10,951 bases of DNA from Desulfobacula sp. (GCA_027858355.1 JAQICW010000062.1:1-10951), one strand, 5' to 3'. Counted from the first letter of the stretch, positions 1 through 7,258 are shown. The notes: generated by a model not told the origin, from the letters alone. A program made the numbers and translations.

Positions 1-1
1 T

Positions 2-376
2 ATTCTTGTGGATCTAACTTTTTTGGGCATAATCCTGAATAAAGCTGAAGCCTCTTATCGGTTTCCTATCTTCATGCTTAGCTTTATCCTGATATTTATG
101 TGTTATTTTTCATCTGCAATTTCCTATAAAATAGAAGTCTGGAAAAATGGAAAAATAAAGCTCACCAGTTTAAGGAAAATCATTGATACAAAAGTAGAAG
201 ATATGGCCTACGTGCAAGGTCCTCAACTGCCCATTGGGTTTATTAAATTAAGGCTGGAAAGGAACAAGGCATATCTTTTCGCAAAAATGGGGACCCCTTC
301 CCTTAACAAAGTATTGAAAGCCATTAAAACTGCTGATCCAGGTATTAAGTTTGACAGGATAAAAAACTGGCGTTAG
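2..376 (+). CDS. Small membrane-anchored hypothetical protein, 5' end outside the window
   Basis: I do not recognise this protein. The frame is open to the left edge of the window, so the true start is probably upstream; a GTG at 8 could serve as a start, but no ribosome binding site is visible within the few bases before it. The visible part has a hydrophobic segment at about residues 19-40 counted from that GTG (FPIFMLSFILIFMCYF), probably one transmembrane helix. It is followed by a basic, strand-rich soluble stretch of about 80 residues (from YKIEVWKNGKIKL onward) that could be a PH-like or other small beta domain; this is a guess from pattern only. The stop TAG at 374-376 overlaps the stop of the convergent iron-sulfur remnant on the other strand. 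There is no evident link to the methyl-transfer genes. Confidence 0.6.
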   Translation: MLVDLTFLGIILNKAEASYRFPIFMLSFILIFMCYFSSAISYKIEVWKNGKIKLTSLRKIIDTKVEDMAYVQGPQLPIGFIKLRLERNKAYLFAKMGTPSLNKVLKAIKTADPGIKFDRIKNWR

Positions 377-546
377 GCCTTCGGAATTTTAAAACTGCAG
401 GGAACCAGAACCTGGCATTTTCCACAGACATGGGTGGTTTCTTTCAGGCCTGCCAATTCTTGTGTTTCCATTAGGTTGGACTTTAGTCTGGTCCAGCATT
501 TTTTCCGGTCTATTCCTGTCTTTTCAGACACTGCCCCAATTGGGCA
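373..546 (-). pseudogene. C-terminal remnant of a 4Fe-4S (epoxyqueuosine-reductase-like) protein
   Basis: The minus strand encodes a cysteine-rich C-terminus: CPIGAVSEK, then DRKKC, then HVCGKCQVLVPC and KIPKA before a TAA stop. The CPxGA...DxxxC...CGxCQxxxPC arrangement is typical of the second cluster and tail of double-[4Fe-4S] proteins of the epoxyqueuosine reductase type. The frame is closed upstream by a stop at 580-582, and the expected N-terminal catalytic part and first cluster motif are missing. The only in-frame start available, a GTG at 565-567, would give a 64-residue protein, so I read it as a broken gene. Recognisable similarity ends around 541-549, exactly where the plus-strand MttB remnant begins. 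Which enzyme it came from is uncertain; an iron-sulfur activator of corrinoid proteins is a possibility given the context, but nothing visible proves it. Confidence 0.5.
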
Positions 547-771
547 TCGGCGGGCAGTACCTGACACACCCCAAAACTTTCAAGCTATGCCGTACTGAAT
601 TTTTCATGCCCTCACTCATGAGCCGTAAAAATCCAGATGCCTGGATAAAAGAGGGGAAAAAAAGAATTGATAAGATTGCTAAACGGTTGGCTTTTATATG
701 AAAAACCTGATATAGATCCAGAAATTGAAAAGCGATTAAAGGAATATGTTGAAAAACGTAAAAATTCTTAA
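541..771 (+). pseudogene. C-terminal remnant of an MttB/MtgB-type methyltransferase, frameshifted
   Basis: On the plus strand, residues GIGGQYLTHPKTF, then EFFMPSLMSRKNPDAW and IKEGKKRIDKIAKR, match the C-terminal pattern of the trimethylamine/glycine-betaine methyltransferase (MttB/MtgB) superfamily: a GG...HPxT turn, an aromatic-P-x-L-x-x-R stretch and a tail helix. This frame stops at 699-701. Shifting by one base near 684-697 continues the family tail as WLLYEKPDIDPEIEKRLKEY, ending KRKNS and TAA at 769-771, twelve bases before the ATG of the corrinoid protein. The gene therefore carries one frameshift and has lost roughly its first 80-85 percent. Its place directly before the corrinoid gene is the usual mttB/mtgB-mtgC order, so it is probably the former substrate-specific subunit of this operon. 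No catalytic region remains. Confidence 0.75.
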
Positions 772-782
772 AGGAGAACAAA

Positions 783-1415
783 ATGACTGATTTTAATGCA
801 ATGATCAATGCCCTTGTTGCCTGCGACATTGAAAAAGTGAAAAATCTTGTAAATGATGCCCTTGCCCAGAATACACCGGCCTTTGAAATTCTCAACAAAG
901 GTCTGATCGCGGGCATGGACATTGTGGGCGAAAAAATGGAAAATGGTGACATGTTCATCCCTGAAGTTCTTATGGCCGCCAAGGCCATGGCTACCAGCGT
1001 AGCTATCCTCAAGCCTCTGTTGAAAGAGGGTGAGTCTGTCGCCGGTGCCATAGTGATCATTGGCACGGTTAAAGGCGACCTCCACGACATCGGTAAAAAC
1101 CTGGTGGGTATGATGATGGAAAGCGCAGGCATGGAAGTTCATAATCTTGGGGTGGACATCAGCCCTGAGGATTTTGTGGCCCAAATCAAAGAGAAAAACG
1201 CCCAGATAGTATGCCTGTCAGCCCTTTTGACCACCACCATGCCCATGATGAAACAAACCGTGGATGCCATTGTGGAAAGCGGTCTTCGAGACCAGGTTAA
1301 AATCCTTGTGGGTGGTGCGCCTGTTACCCAGTCCTTTGCCGATCAAATCGGTGCTGACGGGTTTGCAGCCGATGCCGGCGCTGCTTCAAAACTTGCCAAG
1401 TCCCTTGTCAACTAA
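783..1415 (+). CDS. mtgC: Methyltransferase corrinoid protein (MtgC/MttC-type)
   Basis: This small cytoplasmic methyl carrier alternates between a cob(I)amide and a methyl-cobamide state between two methyltransferases. Residues 1 to about 85 form the four-helix cap domain (B12-binding_2), with the typical EILNKGLIAGMDIVGEKMENGDMF-like core given here in part: GLIAGMDIVGEKME. Residues 88-210 form the cobalamin-binding Rossmann domain. The corrinoid signature is intact: GDLHDIGKN with Asp99, His101 (lower cobalt ligand) and Gly104, then SALL at 146-149 and VGGAP at 176-180. The length of 210 residues is normal. AAGGAG at 771-776 lies just ahead of the ATG. It is followed after 33 bases by the methyl-folate methyltransferase gene. 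The exact substrate (betaine, trimethylamine, dimethylamine) cannot be read from this protein; the symbol rests on its partner and the ProX and dehydrogenase genes nearby. Confidence 0.9.
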   Translation: MTDFNAMINALVACDIEKVKNLVNDALAQNTPAFEILNKGLIAGMDIVGEKMENGDMFIPEVLMAAKAMATSVAILKPLLKEGESVAGAIVIIGTVKGDLHDIGKNLVGMMMESAGMEVHNLGVDISPEDFVAQIKEKNAQIVCLSALLTTTMPMMKQTVDAIVESGLRDQVKILVGGAPVTQSFADQIGADGFAADAGAASKLAKSLVN

Positions 1416-1448
1416 GTTGGACGTATAAACACAGGAGAAAAATAGACC

Positions 1449-2249
1449 ATGTTTGAAGTAATAGGCGAAAGAATAAACACCTCTAGAAAATTGGTCCAGG
1501 CTGCAGTGGCAGAACGGGATAGCGACTATATCATTGATGATGTCAAAAAACAGCAGGAAGCCGGCGCCAACTTTATTGATGTCAATGCCGGGGCTCGCAT
1601 CGGACATGAAACAGAGGACATGAAATGGCTCCTGGACACTATCCAGCCCATTGCAACTATACCTCTCACCCTGGACAGTCCAGACCCTGCTGTCCTGGAA
1701 ATGGCCTTTAAGATGGTGGAAAAGACACCCATGATCAACTCCATCAGCCTGGAAAAAGAACGGTTTAATGCCATGATGCCCTTTCTTGAAGGAAAGGACT
1801 GCAAGGTAATCGCCTTGTGCATGGACGATACGGGCATGCCGACCTCTTTCAATGACATCCTGGACCGCGCCAGAGACCTGGTGGAAAAACTCAACAAGAT
1901 TAGCATCCCCACTGCATCCATTTATGTGGATCCTCTGGTCCAGCCCATCAGCGTCGAATCCAACAAAGGCACTATGGTTCTGGATGCTGTCAGAGCCATA
2001 AAAGCTGAGTTCCCCGAAGTTCATATCACGGGCGGCCTATCCAACATTTCCTATGGCCTGCCCCAGAGAAAAATCATCAATCGGACCTTTGTCTCCCTGA
2101 TGATGGATGCCGGCATGGATTCCGCTATTATTGATCCTCTGGATAAAAAAATCATGGCCACCATCAGAACGGCGGACATGCTTTTAGGCAAGGATGATTT
2201 CTGCATGAACTATCTTAAAGGGGTTCGTTCCGGAGCCATTGAAAGTTAA
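1449..2249 (+). CDS. mtgA: Methylcorrinoid:tetrahydrofolate methyltransferase (MtgA/MeTr family)
   Basis: This pterin-binding TIM-barrel enzyme moves the methyl group from the corrinoid protein to tetrahydrofolate, feeding the Wood-Ljungdahl pathway, which runs oxidatively in sulfate reducers. The 266 residues cover the whole MeTr fold. Visible motifs are IGERIN at 5-10, FIDVNAG at 42-48, LTLDSP with Asp76, MINSIS with Asn97, YVDPLVQP with Asp161, and GGLSNISYGLP with Asn199. The corresponding Asp and Asn residues bind the pterin in characterised MeTr and AcsE proteins. The ATG follows AGGAG at 1433-1437. It shares an operon with the corrinoid gene, and a strong terminator starts 17 bases after the stop. 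An AcsE role in acetogenesis is possible in principle, but pairing with a lone corrinoid protein and an MttB remnant favours the methylamine/betaine role. Confidence 0.88.
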   Translation: MFEVIGERINTSRKLVQAAVAERDSDYIIDDVKKQQEAGANFIDVNAGARIGHETEDMKWLLDTIQPIATIPLTLDSPDPAVLEMAFKMVEKTPMINSISLEKERFNAMMPFLEGKDCKVIALCMDDTGMPTSFNDILDRARDLVEKLNKISIPTASIYVDPLVQPISVESNKGTMVLDAVRAIKAEFPEVHITGGLSNISYGLPQRKIINRTFVSLMMDAGMDSAIIDPLDKKIMATIRTADMLLGKDDFCMNYLKGVRSGAIES

Positions 2250-2265
2250 CTGAATCTATAGAACA

Positions 2266-2300
2266 AAGCCCGGTTTAAACAACCGGGCTTTTAACCCTTT
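2266..2300 (+). terminator. Intrinsic terminator of the corrinoid/methyltransferase operon
   Basis: A perfect ten-base-pair stem AAGCCCGGTT / AACCGGGCTT with a five-base loop lies 17 bases after the mtgA stop. It is followed by TT and then, after a short gap, a run of seven T residues. This is a clear rho-independent terminator for plus-strand transcripts. Confidence 0.85.
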
Positions 2301-2330
2301 TTTTCTACTTCGTGTCTGACCGGAAATCCT

Positions 2331-2476
2331 TGTTTGGATGGCTCGTAGAGGAGCAATGCTCACAAAGTTGCCCATATGCGAGGCGCAAGAACTTTTACAA
2401 CCGGAGTGTACTGTAGTACATGAGGATTGCAAAAGTTTGCAGCAACGAAGCAGATGGGTGAATTTTCATCCAAACA
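2331..2476. repeat. Dispersed imperfect-palindrome repeat, copy 1
   Basis: The element begins with TGTTTGGATG (2331-2340) and ends with the exact inverse CATCCAAACA (2467-2476). Inside are nested complementary blocks: CCCAT (2371-2375) with ATGGG (2454-2458), AACTTTT (2390-2396) with AAAAGTT (2431-2437), and a core TGTACT-GT-AGTACA (2407-2420). A second copy lies at 7259-7393 in the same orientation. The right end touches the stop codon of the minus-strand stress-protein gene (2477-2479). No protein is encoded. It could be a MITE-like or REP-like element, or a folded transcript end. Confidence 0.8.
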
Positions 2477-2866
2477 CTACTTCACAGAAAGAACAGGACA
2501 ATGTGCCTGTAAAATAATGTATTGAGCTGTTGAGCCAAAAACAAGCTTTCCTACTTTTGATTTCTTTTTGATGCCGATGATTATTTCATCAACCTGTTTT
2601 TCCCTGGCATACCATACAATATCTTCTCCAGGGTCCATGCCCCTGATAAGAACATGGGTTTCGCATTCAACCCCATTGTTTCCAAATACTTCCTGTCCAA
2701 GCTCTTCGAGCTCAGTTTCCAGCTTCCTTATTGTCAGCAGTTTTGTATCAGGTTCGCAGGTTCTGGCCAGGTAGACATGTGCCCCCAGTTTTTTGGCTCT
2801 CAAAAATGCCTCGTCCAAAACCCTTGAAGTGGACATATTTTTGTCATATGCAATTAATATTTTCAT
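2477..2866 (-). CDS. Universal stress protein (UspA family), single domain
   Basis: This is a 129-residue cytoplasmic alpha/beta protein of the Usp fold. It starts with the typical strand MKILIAYD (Asp8 in the position that usually contacts ATP) and ends with GSTAQYIILQAHCPVLSV. The nucleotide-loop motif G-2X-G-9X-G-S/T is present as Gly98, Gly111 and Ser112, but the middle glycine is Lys101, so ATP binding is uncertain. The start has an excellent site, AAAGGAGG, just ahead of ATG. It lies downstream of ETF alpha, separated by 182 bases containing a hairpin, and may have its own promoter. Its stop codon directly abuts palindromic repeat copy 1. A specific role is unknown; such proteins often accompany energy-metabolism operons in anaerobes. 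Confidence 0.85.
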   Translation of the reverse strand: MKILIAYDKNMSTSRVLDEAFLRAKKLGAHVYLARTCEPDTKLLTIRKLETELEELGQEVFGNNGVECETHVLIRGMDPGEDIVWYAREKQVDEIIIGIKKKSKVGKLVFGSTAQYIILQAHCPVLSVK

Positions 2867-2936
2867 GATCCTCCTTTTGTTTTGCCTTTGCCCATTTCAT
2901 ATACAACCCTGCATTTCTCAATATAGGATCTTCTAC

Positions 2937-2965
2937 ATATTGGAGGTTTTTTCTCACCCTGTCAA
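2937..2965 (-). promoter_or_regulatory. Possible promoter of the stress-protein gene
   Basis: Read on the minus strand, a perfect TTGACA (plus positions 2960-2965) is followed 17 bases later by CAATAT (2937-2942), a weak -10 box with three of six consensus bases. It lies 71-99 bases before the gene start. The direct repeat ATTGGTAACT (plus strand 2965-2974 and 2979-2988) lies just upstream and overlaps the -35 box by one base. Only the -35 is convincing. Confidence 0.3.
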
Positions 2966-2985
2966 TTGGTAACTAAACATTGGTA

Positions 2986-3022
2986 ACTTAATCAAGGATT
3001 TCTGCAATATCCTTGATTAAGT
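2986..3022 (-). terminator. Hairpin after the ETF genes
   Basis: A perfect 14-base-pair inverted repeat, ACTTAATCAAGGAT (2986-2999) and its complement (3009-3022), has a nine-base loop. It starts 26 bases downstream of the ETF alpha stop. In the ETF direction it is followed by TACC rather than a clean T-run, so termination may be partial. On the plus strand it is followed by ATTTTTC, so it may also block readthrough from the left. It probably reduces but need not stop transcription into the stress-protein gene. Confidence 0.65.
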
Positions 3023-3048
3023 ATTTTTCATATCTCAAAACTATTAGG

Positions 3049-3981
3049 TTAAAGTTTTTCAGTTAATACAGGGACCACATCAAAAATATCTCCCACAATG
3101 CCATAATCACATTTGGAAAAAATAGGTGCATCCTTGTCTTCATTAATGGCCACAATGACCTTTGATGTCTTCATGCCTGCAAAATGCTGAACTGCACCGG
3201 AAACTCCGCAGGCAATGTAGAGTCTTGGGCTTACTGTTTTACCAGTCTGGCCCACCTGCATGGAATGGGGTGCATAGCCCGCATCCACAGCAGCCCTGGA
3301 GGCACCCACGGCAGCTCCCATTTTTTGAGCACAGGCTTCAAGCATTTGATAGTTTTCAGCCGCCTTGATGGCCCGGCCACCCGTGATGATTACCGGAGCT
3401 TCAGTCAGATCCAGTTTTTTCCCGGCATCTTTTTTGATTTCCACGATCTTAATCAATCCTGGATCTGCTACATCAGCCTTAAATTCCACTATTTCACCAG
3501 CAGCAGGTGCTGCCAGAGGTTCCATGGAATTAGGACGGATGGTACACAGAAGAAGGGAACAGTTTACCTTAAGCGTGGCAAAAGTTTTACCGGAAAAATG
3601 TGATTTTTTCACTGTTTTATCTTCAATATTGACTTGCACACAATCTGATACCAGGGGTTCATCCAGGATAGCGGCAATTCTTGCAAACAAATCTTTGCCT
3701 GTTGCACTGGCTGTTCCTAAAAGGGCTTCAAAATTATATTCTTTTACAGCGGCTGCAATCATTTGTGCCTGTAGGTCCGGACTTGATGAAACATCTCCCG
3801 GGGCTGTAATACTGACGATTACAGCTGCTCCATATTCTGCCAATTTATCTTTAACTACAGAGACATCATCACTCAATACCAGTGCATAGATCTCTTCACC
3901 GGCGGCAGCCGCCATTACACCAAAGCTGGTCTCTTTTACTGCATTGTTTTCGATTTCAATTAAAATTCCTGTCCTGGCCAT
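3049..3981 (-). CDS. etfA: Electron transfer flavoprotein, alpha subunit
   Basis: This is the FAD-carrying large subunit of the heterodimeric electron carrier that accepts electrons from flavin dehydrogenases. Residues 1 to about 185 are the N-terminal alpha/beta domain. The C-terminal FAD domain shows the full family signature: ITGGRAIK at 199-206, VGASRAAVDAG at 225-235, QVGQTGK at 242-248, GVSGAVQHFAGM at 259-270, VAINEDKDAPIF at 277-288 and DYGIVGD at 292-298. The 310 residues are normal for a simple ETF alpha without an extra ferredoxin domain. A strong AAGGAG site precedes the ATG, 17 bases after the ETF beta stop. It is co-transcribed with ETF beta and the dehydrogenase, so it very likely serves that enzyme. 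Confidence 0.95.
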   Translation of the reverse strand: MARTGILIEIENNAVKETSFGVMAAAAGEEIYALVLSDDVSVVKDKLAEYGAAVIVSITAPGDVSSSPDLQAQMIAAAVKEYNFEALLGTASATGKDLFARIAAILDEPLVSDCVQVNIEDKTVKKSHFSGKTFATLKVNCSLLLCTIRPNSMEPLAAPAAGEIVEFKADVADPGLIKIVEIKKDAGKKLDLTEAPVIITGGRAIKAAENYQMLEACAQKMGAAVGASRAAVDAGYAPHSMQVGQTGKTVSPRLYIACGVSGAVQHFAGMKTSKVIVAINEDKDAPIFSKCDYGIVGDIFDVVPVLTEKL

Positions 3982-3998
3982 ATCCTTTTCTCCTTATC

Positions 3999-4769
3999 TT
4001 ATAAAACCTTTTCATCCTCTTTAAGGATTCTGACAAGTTCAGTTACCTGATCATCCACAGATCCCGCAAGCATTTTTGCACCGGATCGTTCAGGTACAGA
4101 TTCCAATTTTTCAATCGTAACTTTGCCTTGAGATACGTCAATACCCAGTTCAGAAAGCTCAATCTCCTTAATCTCTTTTTTCTTGGCTTTCATGATGTCA
4201 GGAAACTTGGGGTATCTTGGTTCATTCAGGCCCTTTGTTGCCCCGATCACACAGGGGAGACTCATTTCAATGACCTGTATTTCTCCACCTTCAGCTTCTC
4301 TTTGGGCAATTGCTTTACCTTCATCAATGGTAAGAGAAGAGACTTCATTTACAACGGGCATGCCAAAGAATTCAGCCAGGCGGTACTGGGTCTGAAAACT
4401 TTCTGTATCAACAGATCCTTTTCCCGTAAAAATCATATCTGGCTTCCCATCCTGATCCATGACCGCTTTTAAGGCCTTTGCTGTCAGGTCACTGTCCAGA
4501 AACTGGCTATCGGTTTTAACAAGGATAGCCCTGTGGGCACCCATGGCCATGGCACTTCTTATTGTTGTTACAGCTGAAGCTTTACCCACCGTCACAACGA
4601 CAACCTCGCCGCCTTGTTTTTCCACCAGGCTGACGGCTTCTTCAAGCCCGTATTCATCATAGGGGTTGGACACAAATTTAATTTCTGAATCTTCAAACCC
4701 TTTGTCTCCAGCAAGCTTTATGCTTGCTGCAGTGTCGGGTACATGTTTTACACACACACAAATTTTCAT
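3999..4769 (-). CDS. etfB: Electron transfer flavoprotein, beta subunit
   Basis: This is the small, AMP-binding subunit of ETF. The N-terminus MKICVCVKHVPDT and VSNPYDEYGLEEAV (33-46) are diagnostic, as is the recognition-loop signature LNEPRYPKFPDIMKAKKK at 181-198. VTVGKASAVTTIRSAMAMGA (59-78) is the nucleotide-side motif. The 256 residues are typical. It begins 14 bases after the stop of the FAD/GcvT dehydrogenase, with AAGGAAG between them, and precedes etfA by 17 bases, giving a tight dehydrogenase-etfB-etfA operon. This order suggests a dedicated acceptor rather than a general beta-oxidation ETF. Whether it is a bifurcating type cannot be decided by eye. Confidence 0.95.
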   Translation of the reverse strand: MKICVCVKHVPDTAASIKLAGDKGFEDSEIKFVSNPYDEYGLEEAVSLVEKQGGEVVVVTVGKASAVTTIRSAMAMGAHRAILVKTDSQFLDSDLTAKALKAVMDQDGKPDMIFTGKGSVDTESFQTQYRLAEFFGMPVVNEVSSLTIDEGKAIAQREAEGGEIQVIEMSLPCVIGATKGLNEPRYPKFPDIMKAKKKEIKEIELSELGIDVSQGKVTIEKLESVPERSGAKMLAGSVDDQVTELVRILKEDEKVL

Positions 4770-4783
4770 TATTCCGCTTCCTT

Positions 4784-7204
4784 CTAGCTCTTCATTCTCT
4801 CATTTTTCGGATCATACAATGGCATGGTCACGACTTCGGCTATCCGCACCCGTCCTAAGATTTCCACTTCCATTTTTGTTCCGGCCTTTGCAAATTCAGG
4901 TTTTATATATCCCATGGCAATACTTTTTTCAACCCTGTGGCCATATCCGCCCGAGGAAGTCATGCCAATACGTTCTCCATCTTTGAGAATCGGATTGTAT
5001 CCCCATGGATCAGAATCTTTAGCATCTACGACCAGGCAAACCAGTTTCAACGGCACACCTTTTTCCTTCTGCTTAAGAATCCCTTGTTTACCGATAAATT
5101 CCTTGTCTATTTTCACGGTCCAGGCCACATTGGTTTCAAGGGGGGTATGATGAACATTCATCTCACTCTTCCAGGCCAGGTATCCTTTTTCAAGACGCAT
5201 GGAATCCATGGCATGCATACCTATCAATTTAATATTGAACTCCTTGCCTGCCTCCATCAATGCTTTGTAAACAACAATCTGCTGCTCAATGGGATGAAAA
5301 ATTTCAAACCCCAGTTCCCCCACATAATTCATGCGGTTGATGCGGCATTTTGTCCGGCCCACATAAATTTCCCGGGAAGTGGAAAATTTGAAAGCCTCAT
5401 TGGAAACATCATTATAAGCGACCTTGGCAAGCACTTCACGAGATTTGGGGCCGGCAAGAACCAGGCATCCCATCTGGTAGGTTATATCTTCCATGGCAAC
5501 TGTTCCGTCCTGGGGAAAATTTTCAAGCATCCAATGCTGGTCATGCTTTTTACCCACAGATGCCGTGACGCAGAAAAATTCTTCTTCGCTCACCCGGGTG
5601 ATGGTCATGTCTGACTTAAAGTTTCCATTATGATCCAGCATGGGGCAAAGGGCAATTCGGCCGTCTGTTTCCGGCACATTCTGGCAGGTCATGTTGTTAA
5701 GCCAGGCTTTGGCGCCTGATCCTGAAATTTTTGTCTTGGCAAAACGGGTAAGATCAATTATCCCCACATGGTTCATCATATGTTTACATTCATTGGCCAC
5801 ATGCTTGAATGCATTGGAACGTCTCCAGGAAGGTTCTTCATAGGAGTCTTCACCCTTGGGTGGGAAATAATTGGGGCATTCCCAGCCATAGTAATCTCCA
5901 AATACGGCATTGGCCTGCTTCTGATATTCGTAGATGGGGCTGGTTCTGTTAGGCCTTGCTGCATCCCTGAATTCGTTGGGATAAATGGTGGAATAAAGTC
6001 TTGGATAAGTATCTGCAATCTTTTGGGTATTATATGCCCAGTTTGCAAAGGAACCATAACGTCTGGAATCCACAGCCCAGAGATCAATTTCCGGTTCCCC
6101 GTTCATGATCCAGCCGGCAAGATAATGGCCGATACCACCGGCCTGGGTAATTCCAAAGCTGTAGCCGCAGGCCTGGAAAAAGTTTTTCAAGGGGGCGGCA
6201 GGTCCCACCAGGGGATCTCCATTGGGAGTGTAGGTAATGGGGCCGGCTGTCACATGTTTGAAACCTGTTTCTCCAAGGATGGGGAACCGATCCATTCCTG
6301 CTTCAATGCAGTCGGAAATATTGTCGATATCCGGTTTTATTTCTTCCTGGGCATAGTCCCAGGGTACTCCATGCTTTTTCCATTGCTGGCCATTGGCTTC
6401 GTACATGCCCAGGATCAAGGAATCCATTTCCTGGCGAAGGTAAATTGATTTATCAGGATCACGAATAAGAGGCAAATAGGTATCTGCATCGGCAATGGCA
6501 TTGATTTTTTCATATAGAATATGGGTATGTGCAATGGCAATAGAGGGAATTTCGATTCCAACCATCTTGGATACTTCGGGTGCCCAGAGACCTGCTGCAT
6601 TGATAACATACTCACAGGTAATATCTCCTTTGTCAGTCTTTATAAGCCATTCTCCGGAAGGTGTTTGTTCAATACTTTTTACCAGGGTATGGAGGTTGAT
6701 CTCAACGCCGTGCTGTCTTGCGCCCTTGGCCATGGCCTGGGTCACTGAGTTGGGATCCACATCCCCGTCATCCGGCCAGTATAGGCCTCCTAACAACCCT
6801 TCTGTATTCATAAAAGGATGCATTTTTCCAATTTCTTCCGGGGTCACATAACTGACATCTAAACCAAGACAACGGTTCATTGAATAAGCATATCCCAGCT
6901 CATCCATACGGCCTGGATTATCGGCTGTCCGAATGGAACCCGTGGTATGCCATCCTGTGGATTGTCCGGTTTCTTTTTCCAGTTCCTTGAATATTTCAAT
7001 ACTTTTCATGTTCACCTGGGTGCCATAAAAGTTTGAATGAAAAAAGGAGACATTTCCAGCTGCCATCCAGGTGGACCCTGAGGTCAACTCATGTTTTTCC
7101 ACCAGGACAACTTCATCCTTCCATCCATATTTTGCCAGGTGATAGGCAACACTCACACCTATTGCGCCACCACCAATAACGACCGCTCTTGCATTGGTTT
7201 TCAT
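4784..7204 (-). CDS. Dimethylglycine/sarcosine dehydrogenase-like FAD-GcvT protein
   Basis: This flavoenzyme is predicted to oxidise an N-methyl group of dimethylglycine or sarcosine, giving electrons to ETF and the formaldehyde-level carbon to tetrahydrofolate. The 806 residues match mammalian dimethylglycine dehydrogenase over the full length. Residues 7-375 form the DAO/FAD domain (Rossmann GGGAIG at 11-16, VINAAGLWA at 200-208, GPITYTPNGDPLVGP at 321-335, GITQAGGIGHYLAGW at 351-365). A linker domain spans about 380-440 and the GcvT folate-binding half covers 450-800 (VGELGFEIFH 628-637, MDSMRLEKGYLAW 666-678, TSSGGY 749-754). The histidine that carries covalent FAD in the STWHAAG motif of the animal enzymes is Met47 here (STWMAAG), so FAD is probably bound non-covalently. 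AAAGGAG lies well placed before the ATG. It heads the etfBA genes. Dimethylglycine versus sarcosine or another N-methyl amino acid is not decidable. Confidence 0.88.
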   Translation of the reverse strand: MKTNARAVVIGGGAIGVSVAYHLAKYGWKDEVVLVEKHELTSGSTWMAAGNVSFFHSNFYGTQVNMKSIEIFKELEKETGQSTGWHTTGSIRTADNPGRMDELGYAYSMNRCLGLDVSYVTPEEIGKMHPFMNTEGLLGGLYWPDDGDVDPNSVTQAMAKGARQHGVEINLHTLVKSIEQTPSGEWLIKTDKGDITCEYVINAAGLWAPEVSKMVGIEIPSIAIAHTHILYEKINAIADADTYLPLIRDPDKSIYLRQEMDSLILGMYEANGQQWKKHGVPWDYAQEEIKPDIDNISDCIEAGMDRFPILGETGFKHVTAGPITYTPNGDPLVGPAAPLKNFFQACGYSFGITQAGGIGHYLAGWIMNGEPEIDLWAVDSRRYGSFANWAYNTQKIADTYPRLYSTIYPNEFRDAARPNRTSPIYEYQKQANAVFGDYYGWECPNYFPPKGEDSYEEPSWRRSNAFKHVANECKHMMNHVGIIDLTRFAKTKISGSGAKAWLNNMTCQNVPETDGRIALCPMLDHNGNFKSDMTITRVSEEEFFCVTASVGKKHDQHWMLENFPQDGTVAMEDITYQMGCLVLAGPKSREVLAKVAYNDVSNEAFKFSTSREIYVGRTKCRINRMNYVGELGFEIFHPIEQQIVVYKALMEAGKEFNIKLIGMHAMDSMRLEKGYLAWKSEMNVHHTPLETNVAWTVKIDKEFIGKQGILKQKEKGVPLKLVCLVVDAKDSDPWGYNPILKDGERIGMTSSGGYGHRVEKSIAMGYIKPEFAKAGTKMEVEILGRVRIAEVVTMPLYDPKNERMKS

Positions 7205-7258
7205 TGTTGTAAATCTCCTTTAAATCAATTTTTCTTTAGTTCCTACCATTAAAAAAAT

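Noticed and set aside
524..1132. Long minus-strand open frame opposite the corrinoid gene
   Set aside because: It runs antisense to the well-supported corrinoid protein and MttB remnant, has no recognisable motifs, and mirrors their codon pattern.
1386..2024. Long minus-strand open frame opposite mtgA
   Set aside because: The plus strand encodes a complete MeTr-family protein with all key residues; this frame has no family pattern.
5768..6448. Plus-strand open frames within the dehydrogenase gene
   Set aside because: They are antisense to a protein conserved along its whole length and show no start signals or motifs.
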